From contig JAUJOW010000012.1 in the NCBI GenBank assembly GCA_030447445.1, forward strand, positions 19,214 through 83,213: DNA of 64,000 bases, given 5' to 3'. This DNA is from Acidimicrobiales bacterium. Lineage in GTDB: Bacteria > Actinomycetota > Acidimicrobiia > Acidimicrobiales > Iamiaceae. The notes under the pieces are model-generated. The model ran no database searches. It worked only from the letters and a program-made list of their open reading frames with translations, and had not been told where the DNA came from. The position numbers were made by a program, and so were the translations under genes. Of this stretch, positions 55,636 to 64,000 are shown in pieces. The stretch's first letter is position 1, and every line of letters starts with the position of its first letter.

Positions 55636-55673
55636 CCGCCTGCGCACCGGCTCAGCGGCCGGTGCGCAGGCGG
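55636..55673. terminator. 15-bp perfect inverted repeat between convergent icd and PH-domain gene (bidirectional terminator-like)
   Basis: CCGCCTGCGCACCGG-CTCAGCGG-CCGGTGCGCAGGCGG; loop contains the reverse-strand stop codon. Confidence 0.65.
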
Positions 55674-56065
55674 TCGAGGACGGCCACCCGCTCGGCGGCC
55701 AGGCGCTTGGAGCCGAAGTAGCGGAGGCCGAGGGCTCGCAGGGCGACGGTGCGGTCGTCGGTGCGACGCAGGACCATCGTCGTCGGCCCCTGTTCGAACC
55801 CCGCGACCTCGCTCCAGGGCAGGCGGTGGGACACGAGCCGGTTGCGCCACGTGATGCCCTCCCGGTCGGCTCGGACCACCGCCCACAGGTCGAGCCCGAT
55901 GGGGGCCAACACGGCCGCCACCACGGCGATGAAGGCCACCAGCACCCCTGCCCCCTGGTCGAGGACCACGAGCGCCCGGCCGGCCACCACCACGCCCACC
56001 ACGAGCAGCACCGCCTGCACCCCCGCCCGGGCCAGTGGGGACGGCTGGAACACGACCGACTCCAC
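55652..56065 (-). CDS. PH-domain-containing membrane protein
   Basis: Two TM segments then VVRADREGITWRNRLVSHRLPWSEVAGFE. Confidence 0.78.
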   Translation of the reverse strand: MESVVFQPSPLARAGVQAVLLVVGVVVAGRALVVLDQGAGVLVAFIAVVAAVLAPIGLDLWAVVRADREGITWRNRLVSHRLPWSEVAGFEQGPTTMVLRRTDDRTVALRALGLRYFGSKRLAAERVAVLDRLRTGR

Positions 56066-56097
56066 CTGCGACCGGCCTGCGCCGGCGGAACGGGGGA

Positions 56098-56538
56098 TCA
56101 GCTCGACCCCGACTCGGCCGCCGCCTTGATGCGCTCAAGCGTCTCCTGCATGCCCTTGCGCAGGCCCTCGTCCTGGCCCATGAGTCGGTTCACGAACCGC
56201 CCGAGCGCCGGCGAGTTGCTCAGGTCGCGGGTCTCGGTCAGCCGGGTGCCGCCGTTCGTGGCCTCGAGGCGGTAGCTCCAGCGGGCGCCGGTCCCCGCCA
56301 CCCGGAAGGCGAAGGCCCGGCCCGGGTCGGCCTCTTCCACCGTGCAGTCGGTGAACCAGCGCAGCGGCCCCCGCTTGTTCCACCCGCGGAAGCGGGCGCC
56401 CTCGGCCGGTCCGCTGGCCCCGCGGCGCCACTCGGCCCGGTAGGTCTCCGGGCTCCAGCGGCCCATCGCCGGGATGTCGGCGACCAGGTCGTACACGCGG
56501 TCGGGCGGGGCGTCGATGTCGATGCTGAACTCGTCCAT
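56098..56538 (-). CDS. SRPBCC/polyketide cyclase-like protein
   Basis: [29 protein letters not shown]. Confidence 0.87.
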   Translation of the reverse strand: MDEFSIDIDAPPDRVYDLVADIPAMGRWSPETYRAEWRRGASGPAEGARFRGWNKRGPLRWFTDCTVEEADPGRAFAFRVAGTGARWSYRLEATNGGTRLTETRDLSNSPALGRFVNRLMGQDEGLRKGMQETLERIKAAAESGSS

Positions 56539-56624
56539 CGCCCCATCCTTGCCGGTGCCAACGCAGACCGGCGCCGGCCCCGGTACCGTGGCCACGATCC
56601 CCAGCACACACCGGAGGTAGGCCC

Positions 56625-58067
56625 GTGAAGGTCCCCGAGAAGGTTTGCGACAAGCTCTACATCGAGGGTCAATGGGTCCCATCGACCGGGTCGGGCACGA
56701 TCGACGTGATCAACGCGTCGACCGAGGACGTCATGGGCCGCATCCCGGAGGGCACCCCGGCCGACGTCGACCGTGCCGTCGCCGCCGCCCGCACCGCCTT
56801 CGAGTCCTGGTCCCAGACCGACCCCCAGGAGCGGGCCAAGTTCCTCCAGGCCCTGGCCGACGGGCTGGGGGCGAGGAACCAGGAGATCGCCGAGACCATC
56901 TGCGGCGAGGTCGGCATGCCGATGTTCCTCGCCCAGCTCATCCAAGCCGGATTGCCGACCGCCGTGGCCGGCAGCTTCGTGTCGTTGCTCGACGAGTTCG
57001 CCTTCGAGGAGCGCATCGGCAACTCGCTCGTGGTGCGCGAGCCGGTCGGGGTGGTCGGCTGCATCACCCCGTGGAACTACCCGCTGCACCAGATCATCGC
57101 CAAGGTGGCCCCCGCCCTCGCCGCCGGCTGCACGGTGGTGCTCAAGCCGAGTGAGGTGGCGCCGCTCAACGCCTTCATCCTGGCCGAGATCGTCGACTCG
57201 ATCGCCCTACCGGCCGGGGTGTTCAACCTCGTGTCGGGGACGGGGCCAGAGGTGGGCGAGGCCATCGCCGGTCACCCCGACATCGACATGGTCAGCTTCA
57301 CCGGCTCCACCCGGGCCGGCAAGCGGGTGGCCGAGCTGGGGGCCCAGACGGTGAAGCGGGTGGCCCTCGAGCTGGGTGGCAAGTCCGCCAACATCCTCCT
57401 CGACGACCTCGACGACGACGAGCTCGAGAAGGCAGCCCGGGCCGGGGTGGGGAGCTGCTACCTCAACTCCGGTCAGACCTGCACGGCCTTCACCCGCATG
57501 CTCGTGCCCCGGTCCAAGCACGACGACATCGTCGACATCGTCCGCGACGAGGTCGAGAAGGTGTACACGATCGGCGACCCGGCGGCGGGGGAGTCACGCC
57601 TCGGGCCCCTCATCTCCGACGCGCAGCGCAGCCGGGTGCGGGGCTACATCGAGAAGGGCATCGAGGAGGGGGCCACGCTCGTGGCCGGCGGGCCCGAGCA
57701 GCCCGAGGACCTTCCCACGGGGTACTACGTGAAGCCCACCGTCTTCGCCAACGTGGACAACGCCATGACCATCGCCCAGGAGGAGATCTTCGGGCCGGTG
57801 CTCTCGGTGATCCCCTACGACGACGAGGATGACGCCGTGCGCATCGCCAACGAAACCGCCTACGGGCTGTCGGGTGGGGTGTGGGCCCACGACCCCGACC
57901 GGGCCACCGCCGTGGCCCGGCGGGTCCGCACGGGCCAGCTCGAGATCAACGGCGGCAGCTTCAACCCGCTGGCCCCCTTCGGGGGGTACAAGCAGTCCGG
58001 CAACGGGCGCGAGCTCGGCCGCTACGGGCTCGAGGAGTTCCTCGAGACCAAGTCCCTCCAGCTGTAG
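56625..58067 (+). CDS. Aldehyde dehydrogenase family protein
   Basis: [79 protein letters not shown]. Confidence 0.95.
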   Translation: MKVPEKVCDKLYIEGQWVPSTGSGTIDVINASTEDVMGRIPEGTPADVDRAVAAARTAFESWSQTDPQERAKFLQALADGLGARNQEIAETICGEVGMPMFLAQLIQAGLPTAVAGSFVSLLDEFAFEERIGNSLVVREPVGVVGCITPWNYPLHQIIAKVAPALAAGCTVVLKPSEVAPLNAFILAEIVDSIALPAGVFNLVSGTGPEVGEAIAGHPDIDMVSFTGSTRAGKRVAELGAQTVKRVALELGGKSANILLDDLDDDELEKAARAGVGSCYLNSGQTCTAFTRMLVPRSKHDDIVDIVRDEVEKVYTIGDPAAGESRLGPLISDAQRSRVRGYIEKGIEEGATLVAGGPEQPEDLPTGYYVKPTVFANVDNAMTIAQEEIFGPVLSVIPYDDEDDAVRIANETAYGLSGGVWAHDPDRATAVARRVRTGQLEINGGSFNPLAPFGGYKQSGNGRELGRYGLEEFLETKSLQL

Positions 58068-58078
58068 CGACCGTCGCC

Positions 58079-58633
58079 ATGGCACTGACCGGCCAACGGC
58101 TCACCGCCGAGGAGTTCCTCGCCATCCCCCAGGGGGAGGGCCACTACCAGCTCATCGACGGGGAGATCGTGGTGAGCGAGCCCAGGTGGGCCCACCAGCG
58201 GGCGGTCGGCTTGATCCACGCCCGCATCCTGGCCTGGACCGAGTCGGGCCCTGGGCGAGGCACCGTCGGCCTGCCCGTCGACACCCACCTCGACGACCGC
58301 AACGTCTATGCCCCCGACGTGTGGTGGCTGGCCGACGACCACCGCTCCCGCCTCGACACCGGGTACCTGATCGGCCCGCCCGACCTGGTCGTGGAGGTGC
58401 GCTCGCCATCGACCTGGCGGTACGACCGGGGCACCAAGCGGGACGTGTACGAACGCACCGGCCTGGCCGAGCTGTGGCTCGTCGACCCGGCCGTGGCCAC
58501 CGTCGTCGTCCACCGCCGGTCCGGCCCGCGAACCGACTTCGACGTCACCTTCGAGCTGGGTCGTGACGACCACTTCACCTCGCCGCTCCTGCCCGGGTTC
58601 TCCCTGCCGGTGGCGTCGGTCGCCGACGAGTAG
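58079..58633 (+). CDS. Uma2 family (DUF820) putative endonuclease-fold protein
   Basis: RLTAEEFLAIPQGEGHYQLIDGEIV, PPDLVVEVRSPSTWRYDRGTKRDVYERTGLAELWLVDP. Confidence 0.9.
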   Translation: MALTGQRLTAEEFLAIPQGEGHYQLIDGEIVVSEPRWAHQRAVGLIHARILAWTESGPGRGTVGLPVDTHLDDRNVYAPDVWWLADDHRSRLDTGYLIGPPDLVVEVRSPSTWRYDRGTKRDVYERTGLAELWLVDPAVATVVVHRRSGPRTDFDVTFELGRDDHFTSPLLPGFSLPVASVADE

Positions 58634-58718
58634 GTCCCGCGTTGGCGCACCGTTGGGTCGCCCGCGGCGCCCTGGGTAGGGTGCCGCCGTCCGATCCGGC
58701 GCCGTCGAGGAGCGACCC

Positions 58719-59705
58719 ATGAACGAGCCCGTCCGCGTCGCCGTCACCGGGGCCGCCGGCCAGATCGGCTACAGCCTGCTGTTCCGCGTCGCCAGCGGCG
58801 GGCTGCTCGGCTCCGAGACGCCGGTGATGCTGCAGATGCTCGAGATCACCCCCGCGCTCGGTGCGCTGGAGGGGGTGGCCATGGAGCTCGACGACTGCGC
58901 GTTCCCGCTCCTCGCCGGCACGGTGCGCACCGACGACGCCAACGAGGCGTTCGCCGGGGCGAACGTCGCTCTGCTGGTCGGCTCCCGGCCACGTACCAAG
59001 GGCATGGAGCGCGGTGACCTCCTCGAGGCCAACGGCGCCATCTTCACCGTGCAGGGCAAGGCCCTCGCCGCCAGCGCCGCCGACGACGTGCGGGTGCTGG
59101 TGGTGGGCAACCCGGCCAACACCAACGCGCTCATCGCCATGCGCAACGCCGCCGGCATCGCCCCCGAGCGGTTCACGGCCATGACCCGCCTGGACCACAA
59201 CCGGGCCAAGGCGCAGCTGGCGGCCAAGGCGGGTTCGGCGGTGAGCGACGTGAGACGCATGACGATCTGGGGCAACCACTCCGCCACCCAGTACCCCGAC
59301 GTGTTCCACGCCGAGGTGAGCGGCCGCAACGCCGCCGAGGTGATCGGTGACCAGGACTGGCTCGAGGAGACGTTCATCCCCACCGTGCAGCAGCGCGGCG
59401 CCGCCATCATCGAGGCCCGGGGCGCGTCGAGCGCGGCGTCGGCCGCCAACGCCGCCCTGGACCACGTGCGCGACTGGATGGAGGGCACGCCCGAGGGTGA
59501 CTGGGTGTCCATGGCCGTGCCCTCCGACGGCTCCTACGACGTGCCCGAGGGGCTCATGTCGTCGTTCCCGTGCACCTGTTCGGACGGGCGCTGGGAGATC
59601 GTCCCCGGCCTCGACATCGACGACTTCTCCCGTGGCCGGATCGACGCCTCGGTGGCCGAGCTGGCCGAGGAGCGCGACACGGTGGCCCACCTCGGTCTCA
59701 TCTGA
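58719..59705 (+). CDS. mdh: Malate dehydrogenase
   Basis: [67 protein letters not shown]. Confidence 0.97.
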   Translation: MNEPVRVAVTGAAGQIGYSLLFRVASGGLLGSETPVMLQMLEITPALGALEGVAMELDDCAFPLLAGTVRTDDANEAFAGANVALLVGSRPRTKGMERGDLLEANGAIFTVQGKALAASAADDVRVLVVGNPANTNALIAMRNAAGIAPERFTAMTRLDHNRAKAQLAAKAGSAVSDVRRMTIWGNHSATQYPDVFHAEVSGRNAAEVIGDQDWLEETFIPTVQQRGAAIIEARGASSAASAANAALDHVRDWMEGTPEGDWVSMAVPSDGSYDVPEGLMSSFPCTCSDGRWEIVPGLDIDDFSRGRIDASVAELAEERDTVAHLGLI

Positions 59706-59756
59706 CTCGGGTCTGGCCGCCGTCCGACCTTCGGGTCGGCACCCGGCCTTCGAGCG

Positions 59757-60593
59757 CTACTTGAGGAACCGGCTGGTGGTGTTGTCGGCCAGGAGCTTGC
59801 CGCCGGTCTGGCACGTGGGGCAGTAGTTCACCGTGTAGGAGCGGTACTCGACGGCCCGCACCGTGTCACCGCACACCGGGCAGGCCTCACCCTCCCGGTG
59901 GTGGACGTTGCCGGGCCGCTCCTTCGACGAGCTCATGTCGGGCCGGCCCCGCTCGTAGGCGAGAGACTCGTTGGCGCAGGCGCCGATGGCCTCGACGACG
60001 GCCTCGGCGGCATCGATCCCCAGCCGGCCGGTGGTGGCGAAGGGCGAGAGGCGAGCCCGGTGACAGATCTCGTTGGCCAGGCGACGCCCGAGCCCGGCCA
60101 GGATCCGCTGGTCGCGGAGGAAGCCGTGCAGTCGCATCGAGTGGGCGGTGAAGAGGCCGGCGAGGGTGGGAGCGTCGACCCGATCGGCCTCCGGGCCGAG
60201 GCCGGCGAGCGGCTCGGACGCCTCCGGGTCACCCTCCACCACCCACACCCCCGCCTTGCGCTCCGAGCCGGCCTCGGTGAGGAGCAGGGCCCTGCCGTCG
60301 GCGAAGTGCCAGCGGGCGATCCCACCTCGAGGCTTGGCGGCCTGCTTCTCGTCCACGAGCAGCCGCCCGCCCTGCATGAGGTGGATGGCGAAGGTCGCCG
60401 TGCCGAAGTCGGCCAGCAGGTACTTCCCCCGGCGGCCCACGAAGACGAGGGCACGGTCGACGGCATCCTCCGGAGCCGGCCGGACGGTCTTCAGGGCGGT
60501 GAAGGTGAGGGGCCGGAACCCGGCGAGGACGGCGCCGGAGAAGGCGCTGTCGAGGCGTTCGGCGTGGGCCTGGAGCTCGGGCATCTCAGGCAC
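59757..60593 (-). CDS. Fpg/Nei family DNA glycosylase with zinc finger
   Basis: N-terminal MPEMPELQ (MPE catalytic start), GRRGKYLL, C-terminal CPVCGDTVRAVEYRSYTVNYCPTC. Confidence 0.93.
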   Translation of the reverse strand: MPEMPELQAHAERLDSAFSGAVLAGFRPLTFTALKTVRPAPEDAVDRALVFVGRRGKYLLADFGTATFAIHLMQGGRLLVDEKQAAKPRGGIARWHFADGRALLLTEAGSERKAGVWVVEGDPEASEPLAGLGPEADRVDAPTLAGLFTAHSMRLHGFLRDQRILAGLGRRLANEICHRARLSPFATTGRLGIDAAEAVVEAIGACANESLAYERGRPDMSSSKERPGNVHHREGEACPVCGDTVRAVEYRSYTVNYCPTCQTGGKLLADNTTSRFLK

Positions 60594-60602
60594 GGCCCGC
60601 CC

Positions 60603-60992
60603 TCACCACTCGGTGCCGGCTCGCACGGTGGCGAACACGTCGTCGACGCCGGCGAGCGCTCGCTGGTGGCGGATCAAGCCGGCCACGTCGCCCCCGACCC
60701 GGAGACGGCCCACCATGAACGCCGCCTGGGCGGCCAGCTCCCCGCGGGTGATGGCGACGGCGGTGGCATGGTCCTGGCGGAAGGTGACGTCGGCCACCGC
60801 CGCCGGCCCCGGCCGTACGGCCACGTTGCCGTGATCGAGGACGACGTGCCAGGCGACGTCTCCCCCGGGCCCACCAGTCACCTCCTGTTGCACGACCAGG
60901 ACCACGTCGGCGGTGGCCGCCCGCAACGAGGCGCTCGTCGACGCCACCTGGTGCAGCTCGTCGATCCATTCCGGGGACAGGTACCGCGCCAC
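60603..60992 (-). CDS. SCP2 sterol-binding-domain-like protein
   Basis: ADVTFRQDHATAVAITRGELAAQAAFMVGRLRVGGDVAGLI. Confidence 0.75.
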   Translation of the reverse strand: MARYLSPEWIDELHQVASTSASLRAATADVVLVVQQEVTGGPGGDVAWHVVLDHGNVAVRPGPAAVADVTFRQDHATAVAITRGELAAQAAFMVGRLRVGGDVAGLIRHQRALAGVDDVFATVRAGTEW

Positions 60993-61057
60993 CGGCCGGG
61001 ACCCTACCGGCGGCGAGCAACGGCCCGGTCGTCGGCGGGCGTCGTACGATCCTCCGG

Positions 61058-61432
61058 GTGCGGGTCATAGGACGGGGCTCCAAGGTCTTCGACGCCGCCC
61101 CCGTCCGCGGCCGGCTGCGGGTGATGGAGAGCACCGACGACGTGCTCGAACTGATGGACGCCGGAGCGGTCGGGGTGATCGTCCTCCTCCGCGATGCCGG
61201 CGCCACCTTCCTCGCGCCGCTGTACCACGAGCTGGCCGGCATCATCTGCACCGGCGGCACGCCCCGCAGCCACATCGGCATCGTCAGCCGTGAGTTCCAG
61301 GTGCCCTGCGCCATGGGCACCCGTTTCTCCGATGACGACGACGAGGGCGGCGGCGACGGGGCCGGCGAGCCGGCCGACGGCACCGAGGTGGAGCTCGACT
61401 GCTCCGGCGAGGAGGGGTTGGTGCGTGGCTGA
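61058..61432 (+). CDS. Stand-alone PEP-utilising enzyme mobile (phosphohistidine swivelling) domain protein
   Basis: Motif ICTGGTPRSHIGIVSREFQVPCAMGT; no ATP-grasp or PEP-binding domain in the ORF. Confidence 0.82.
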   Translation: MRVIGRGSKVFDAAPVRGRLRVMESTDDVLELMDAGAVGVIVLLRDAGATFLAPLYHELAGIICTGGTPRSHIGIVSREFQVPCAMGTRFSDDDDEGGGDGAGEPADGTEVELDCSGEEGLVRG

Positions 61433-62564
61433 CCCGCCGAGTGACCCGGTCGTCGAGGCCAACCGCCTCATCGCCTACCACGCGCCCATCAGCGCCGCCC
61501 TCACGAACGAGCGCACGTCGCTCGAGTCCGAGCTCATCCCCGTGACCGCCTACATCGTGGTGGCCTGCGCCGAGGCCTACCTCCGCTACCCCGAGCTCAT
61601 GGCCCGCATAGACGCCGCCCTTCCCGCCGAGGAGATCGGCCGGCGAGCCCGGCGGCCCGGGCTGCGGGTGAACACCGTCGGCCTGTGGTCCATCGCCAAC
61701 TTCTGGTTGATCGGGCGCAAGGTGGTCCGCTCGCTCGATCCGGGCGGCGACGATCCGCTTCCGGCCGCCACCGTCCTCGGGTTCTGGGAGCGGGCGGCAC
61801 TGGGCTTTCGGGGCGACGGCACCCGCCAAGCGGCCGACGACGGCACCGCCCGCCCCTACGGGCCCGACCTGGTCGCCACGCTGGTCGCTGCGGTGGCCCC
61901 CGTCGACGCCGAGGACCGGGACCGGATCAAGCGGTTCAACGCCACGCTCGTGGCCTACCTGTTCCTGCTCTACTTCGACACCCGGGTCGGCAGCAGCGAC
62001 ACCGGCCCCTACCCCCTCCCCGACGGCCGCCGCCTGGTGGTGCGCGACTTCTACCAGATGGGCGAGAGCGACTTCTGGTGGTCCGACGTCGCCGGCCACC
62101 TGCCCTACCGCAACCTGACCGCCGCCCTCGTCCTGGACGGCGTCGACGTCTCCATCACCGACTTCGGTACCGCGCGCACGACCCCGGAGGACTACCTGGA
62201 CCACCTCGTGGGGTTCTCCCTGTGGACCACCGACACCGACGGCGGGGCCGGGGGCGGGCCTCTCCGGCCGGTGCCGCTCGACCGCCTCGACGGGATCATG
62301 GCCGAGGTGCGGCGGGCGCAGGCGGCGCTCTACCGGTCGATCGCCGCCATGAGCCGGGACGACAAGGTGCGATGCGGCGCCTACGTCTACTTCAGCATCC
62401 TGGCCCCCTTCGCCGACCTGGCCGGGGTGGCCGACGACGTCGACTGGTCGGTGCCGCTGGCGCTTCCCGGCGACTGGTACGACCTGTTCTCGGCCATGGA
62501 GGGAACGAACACGGGGGTCACCGACGACGGCCCGTACTACGAGCTGTACGAGGCGAACCGATGA
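61425..62564 (+). CDS. 379-aa protein of unknown function, coupled to the swivelling-domain gene
   Basis: GTG start at 61425 overlaps the upstream stop; NRLIAYHAPISAALTNERTSLESELIPVTAYIVVACAEAYLRYPELM; no family recognised by eye. Confidence 0.78.
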   Translation: MADPPSDPVVEANRLIAYHAPISAALTNERTSLESELIPVTAYIVVACAEAYLRYPELMARIDAALPAEEIGRRARRPGLRVNTVGLWSIANFWLIGRKVVRSLDPGGDDPLPAATVLGFWERAALGFRGDGTRQAADDGTARPYGPDLVATLVAAVAPVDAEDRDRIKRFNATLVAYLFLLYFDTRVGSSDTGPYPLPDGRRLVVRDFYQMGESDFWWSDVAGHLPYRNLTAALVLDGVDVSITDFGTARTTPEDYLDHLVGFSLWTTDTDGGAGGGPLRPVPLDRLDGIMAEVRRAQAALYRSIAAMSRDDKVRCGAYVYFSILAPFADLAGVADDVDWSVPLALPGDWYDLFSAMEGTNTGVTDDGPYYELYEANR

Positions 62565-63508
62565 AGGAGCTCGAAGCCGATCCGGGTGACGAGCGCCGGC
62601 ACGAGCCCGGTCCCGAGGAGCTGTGGAACGAGTCGTGGTACTTCGACTTCACCGACGCCGAGGGCCGTCTCGGCGGCTACGTGCGCCTCGGCCTGTACCC
62701 GAACCAGGACACGGCATGGTACTGGGCCTGTCTCGTCGGCCAGGGGCGGCCGCTGGTCACCGTGATCGACCACGACGTGCCGCTTCCGGCGGGGAGCTCG
62801 CTCGAGATCCGCGCGGACGGGCTGTGGGCTGACCACACCGTCGAGGACCCCCTCGACCACATGACGCTCGGCTGTGAGGCCTTCGCCGTCGGGCTGTCGC
62901 ACCCGGCCGAGGCCTACGGGGCCATGCGGGGGGAGCGGGTGGCGTTCGGCCTCGACCTCGAGTGGGAGACCGACGGCGGCACGTACCCGTATCCGGGGGT
63001 GTCCCGCTACGAGGTGCCGTGCCGGGTCCATGGCGAGATCCTCGTCGGCGACGAGCGCATCGACCTCGACGGATGGGGCCAGCGCGACCACTCCTGGGGC
63101 GTGCGGGACTGGTGGAGCGTCGCCTGGTGCTGGACCTCGGGCCGCCTCGAGGACGGCACCCGCTTCCACGCCACCCACGTCACCCTCGGCGAGGCCCCGC
63201 TCTACGCCACCGGCTACGTGCAACCACCCGACGGTCCCTTGACGGCGGTCGATGGACGGGCTGTCGACCGGCGCCAGGTCCTCGGCGACCACGGGCTGCC
63301 GACCTCTGCCGAGATGGACCTCGCCGACCTGCGGCTGTCCATCGAGCCCGTCGCCTTCTCGCCGGTGCTGCTCACCGCTCCCGACGGCCGGGTGTCGCGC
63401 TTCCCCCGGGCGCTGTGCCGGTTCACCGACAGGCGCTCCGGCCGCTCCGGGGTCGGTTGGACCGAGTGGAACCAGCCGCAGCAGGGCGGGCCCGGGGGCG
63501 ACCACTAG
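62561..63508 (+). CDS. DUF7064 / CrtC-like lipocalin-type protein (tentative)
   Basis: ATGA overlap with upstream ORF; GWGQRDHSWGVRDWWSVAWCWTSGRLEDGTRFHATHV resembles hydroxyneurosporene-synthase/AttH-like folds. Confidence 0.65.
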   Translation: MKELEADPGDERRHEPGPEELWNESWYFDFTDAEGRLGGYVRLGLYPNQDTAWYWACLVGQGRPLVTVIDHDVPLPAGSSLEIRADGLWADHTVEDPLDHMTLGCEAFAVGLSHPAEAYGAMRGERVAFGLDLEWETDGGTYPYPGVSRYEVPCRVHGEILVGDERIDLDGWGQRDHSWGVRDWWSVAWCWTSGRLEDGTRFHATHVTLGEAPLYATGYVQPPDGPLTAVDGRAVDRRQVLGDHGLPTSAEMDLADLRLSIEPVAFSPVLLTAPDGRVSRFPRALCRFTDRRSGRSGVGWTEWNQPQQGGPGGDH

Positions 63509-63518
63509 TGTGGACCGA

Positions 63519-63955
63519 TGCTCGCTCGCATCCTGGCCGCCGGTGGCCCGCTCGACCCCAAGGAGCTGATCGACAAGGTCGGCCTGGTCGGCATCTGGAT
63601 GGTGGTGTTCGCCGAGTCAGGGCTCCTGGTCGGCTTCTTCCTCCCTGGTGACTCGCTGCTGTTCACGGCCGGGTTCTTCGCGTCGGCGCCCAGCAGCGTC
63701 AACGAGGCGCTGCACCTGCCCCTGTTGCCACTGGTCATCGGTTGCTTCGTGGCCGCCGTGGCTGGCGACCAGGTCGGCTACCTGTTCGGTCGTCGGGTGG
63801 GCCCCGCCCTGTTCCGCCGACCCAACTCCCGCTTCTTCAGGCGGGAGAACGTGGACAAGGCCCAGGCCTTCTTCGACAAGCACGGCTCGAAGACCATCGT
63901 GCTGGCCCGGTTCGTGCCCGTCGTCCGGACCTTCGCCCCGATCGTGGCCGGCGTT
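63519..63955 (+). pseudogene. DedA family membrane protein, C-terminal part lost at a junction near the window end
   Basis: VFAESGLLVGFFLPGDSLLFTAGF, GDQVGYLFGRRVG, DKHGSKTIVLARFVPVVRTFAPIVAGVG then non-DedA sequence; start codon inferred. Confidence 0.8.
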
Positions 63956-64000
63956 GGCGCAGTGCGCGGCGATGGCCGCCCCCATCGTCCCGGCCCCCAG
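63951..64000 (-). CDS. Fragment of 3-hydroxyacyl-CoA dehydrogenase NAD-binding region (runs off the window)
   Basis: Reverse complement translates as LGAGTMGAAIAAHCANA, the GxGxMG Rossmann motif of 3HCDH. Confidence 0.7.

Noticed and set aside
59724-59739. CCGACC-TTCG-GGTCGG hairpin after mdh
   Set aside because: Short 6-bp stem with a tetraloop but no U-tract; plausible terminator between convergent genes but too weak to list as a feature.

Overview
High-GC actinobacterial chromosomal window, most like the Acidimicrobiia lineage (inferred from gene content and Thr-rich linkers, not tested). It is dense with housekeeping genes: rplM-rpsI-glmM, a Ser/Thr kinase, a very long GlmS-like protein, acpS-nnrD/E-alr, tsaE-tsaB-rimI-tsaD, groES-groEL behind a perfect CIRCE operator, a cytochrome c oxidase / bc1 cluster (ctaCDF, qcrBAC-ctaE, ctaG), guaB-guaB3-guaA, sucCD, purN-purH, a glutamate-type ABC transporter, folD, metF, icd, an aldehyde dehydrogenase, mdh and a Fpg/Nei glycosylase. 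I see no CRISPR array, tRNA or rRNA gene, prophage or intact IS element. No clearly new defence or mobile system is evident. The best candidate for an undescribed functional unit is a translationally coupled three-gene cassette at 61058-63508: a stand-alone PEP-utilising swivelling domain, a 379-aa protein of unknown function and a lipocalin/CrtC-like protein. The strongest unexplained sequence signal is a cluster of lesions in core genes at 35.8-47.3 kb. These are apparent 1-nt frameshifts in guaA, a dienelactone hydrolase (two) and pcrA, an exact 55-bp tandem duplication in sucC, and loss of the active-site segment of purN. In addition, dedA runs at the window edge into reverse-strand 3-hydroxyacyl-CoA dehydrogenase sequence. 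Together these suggest assembly or sequencing error, but read data are needed to exclude real mutation.
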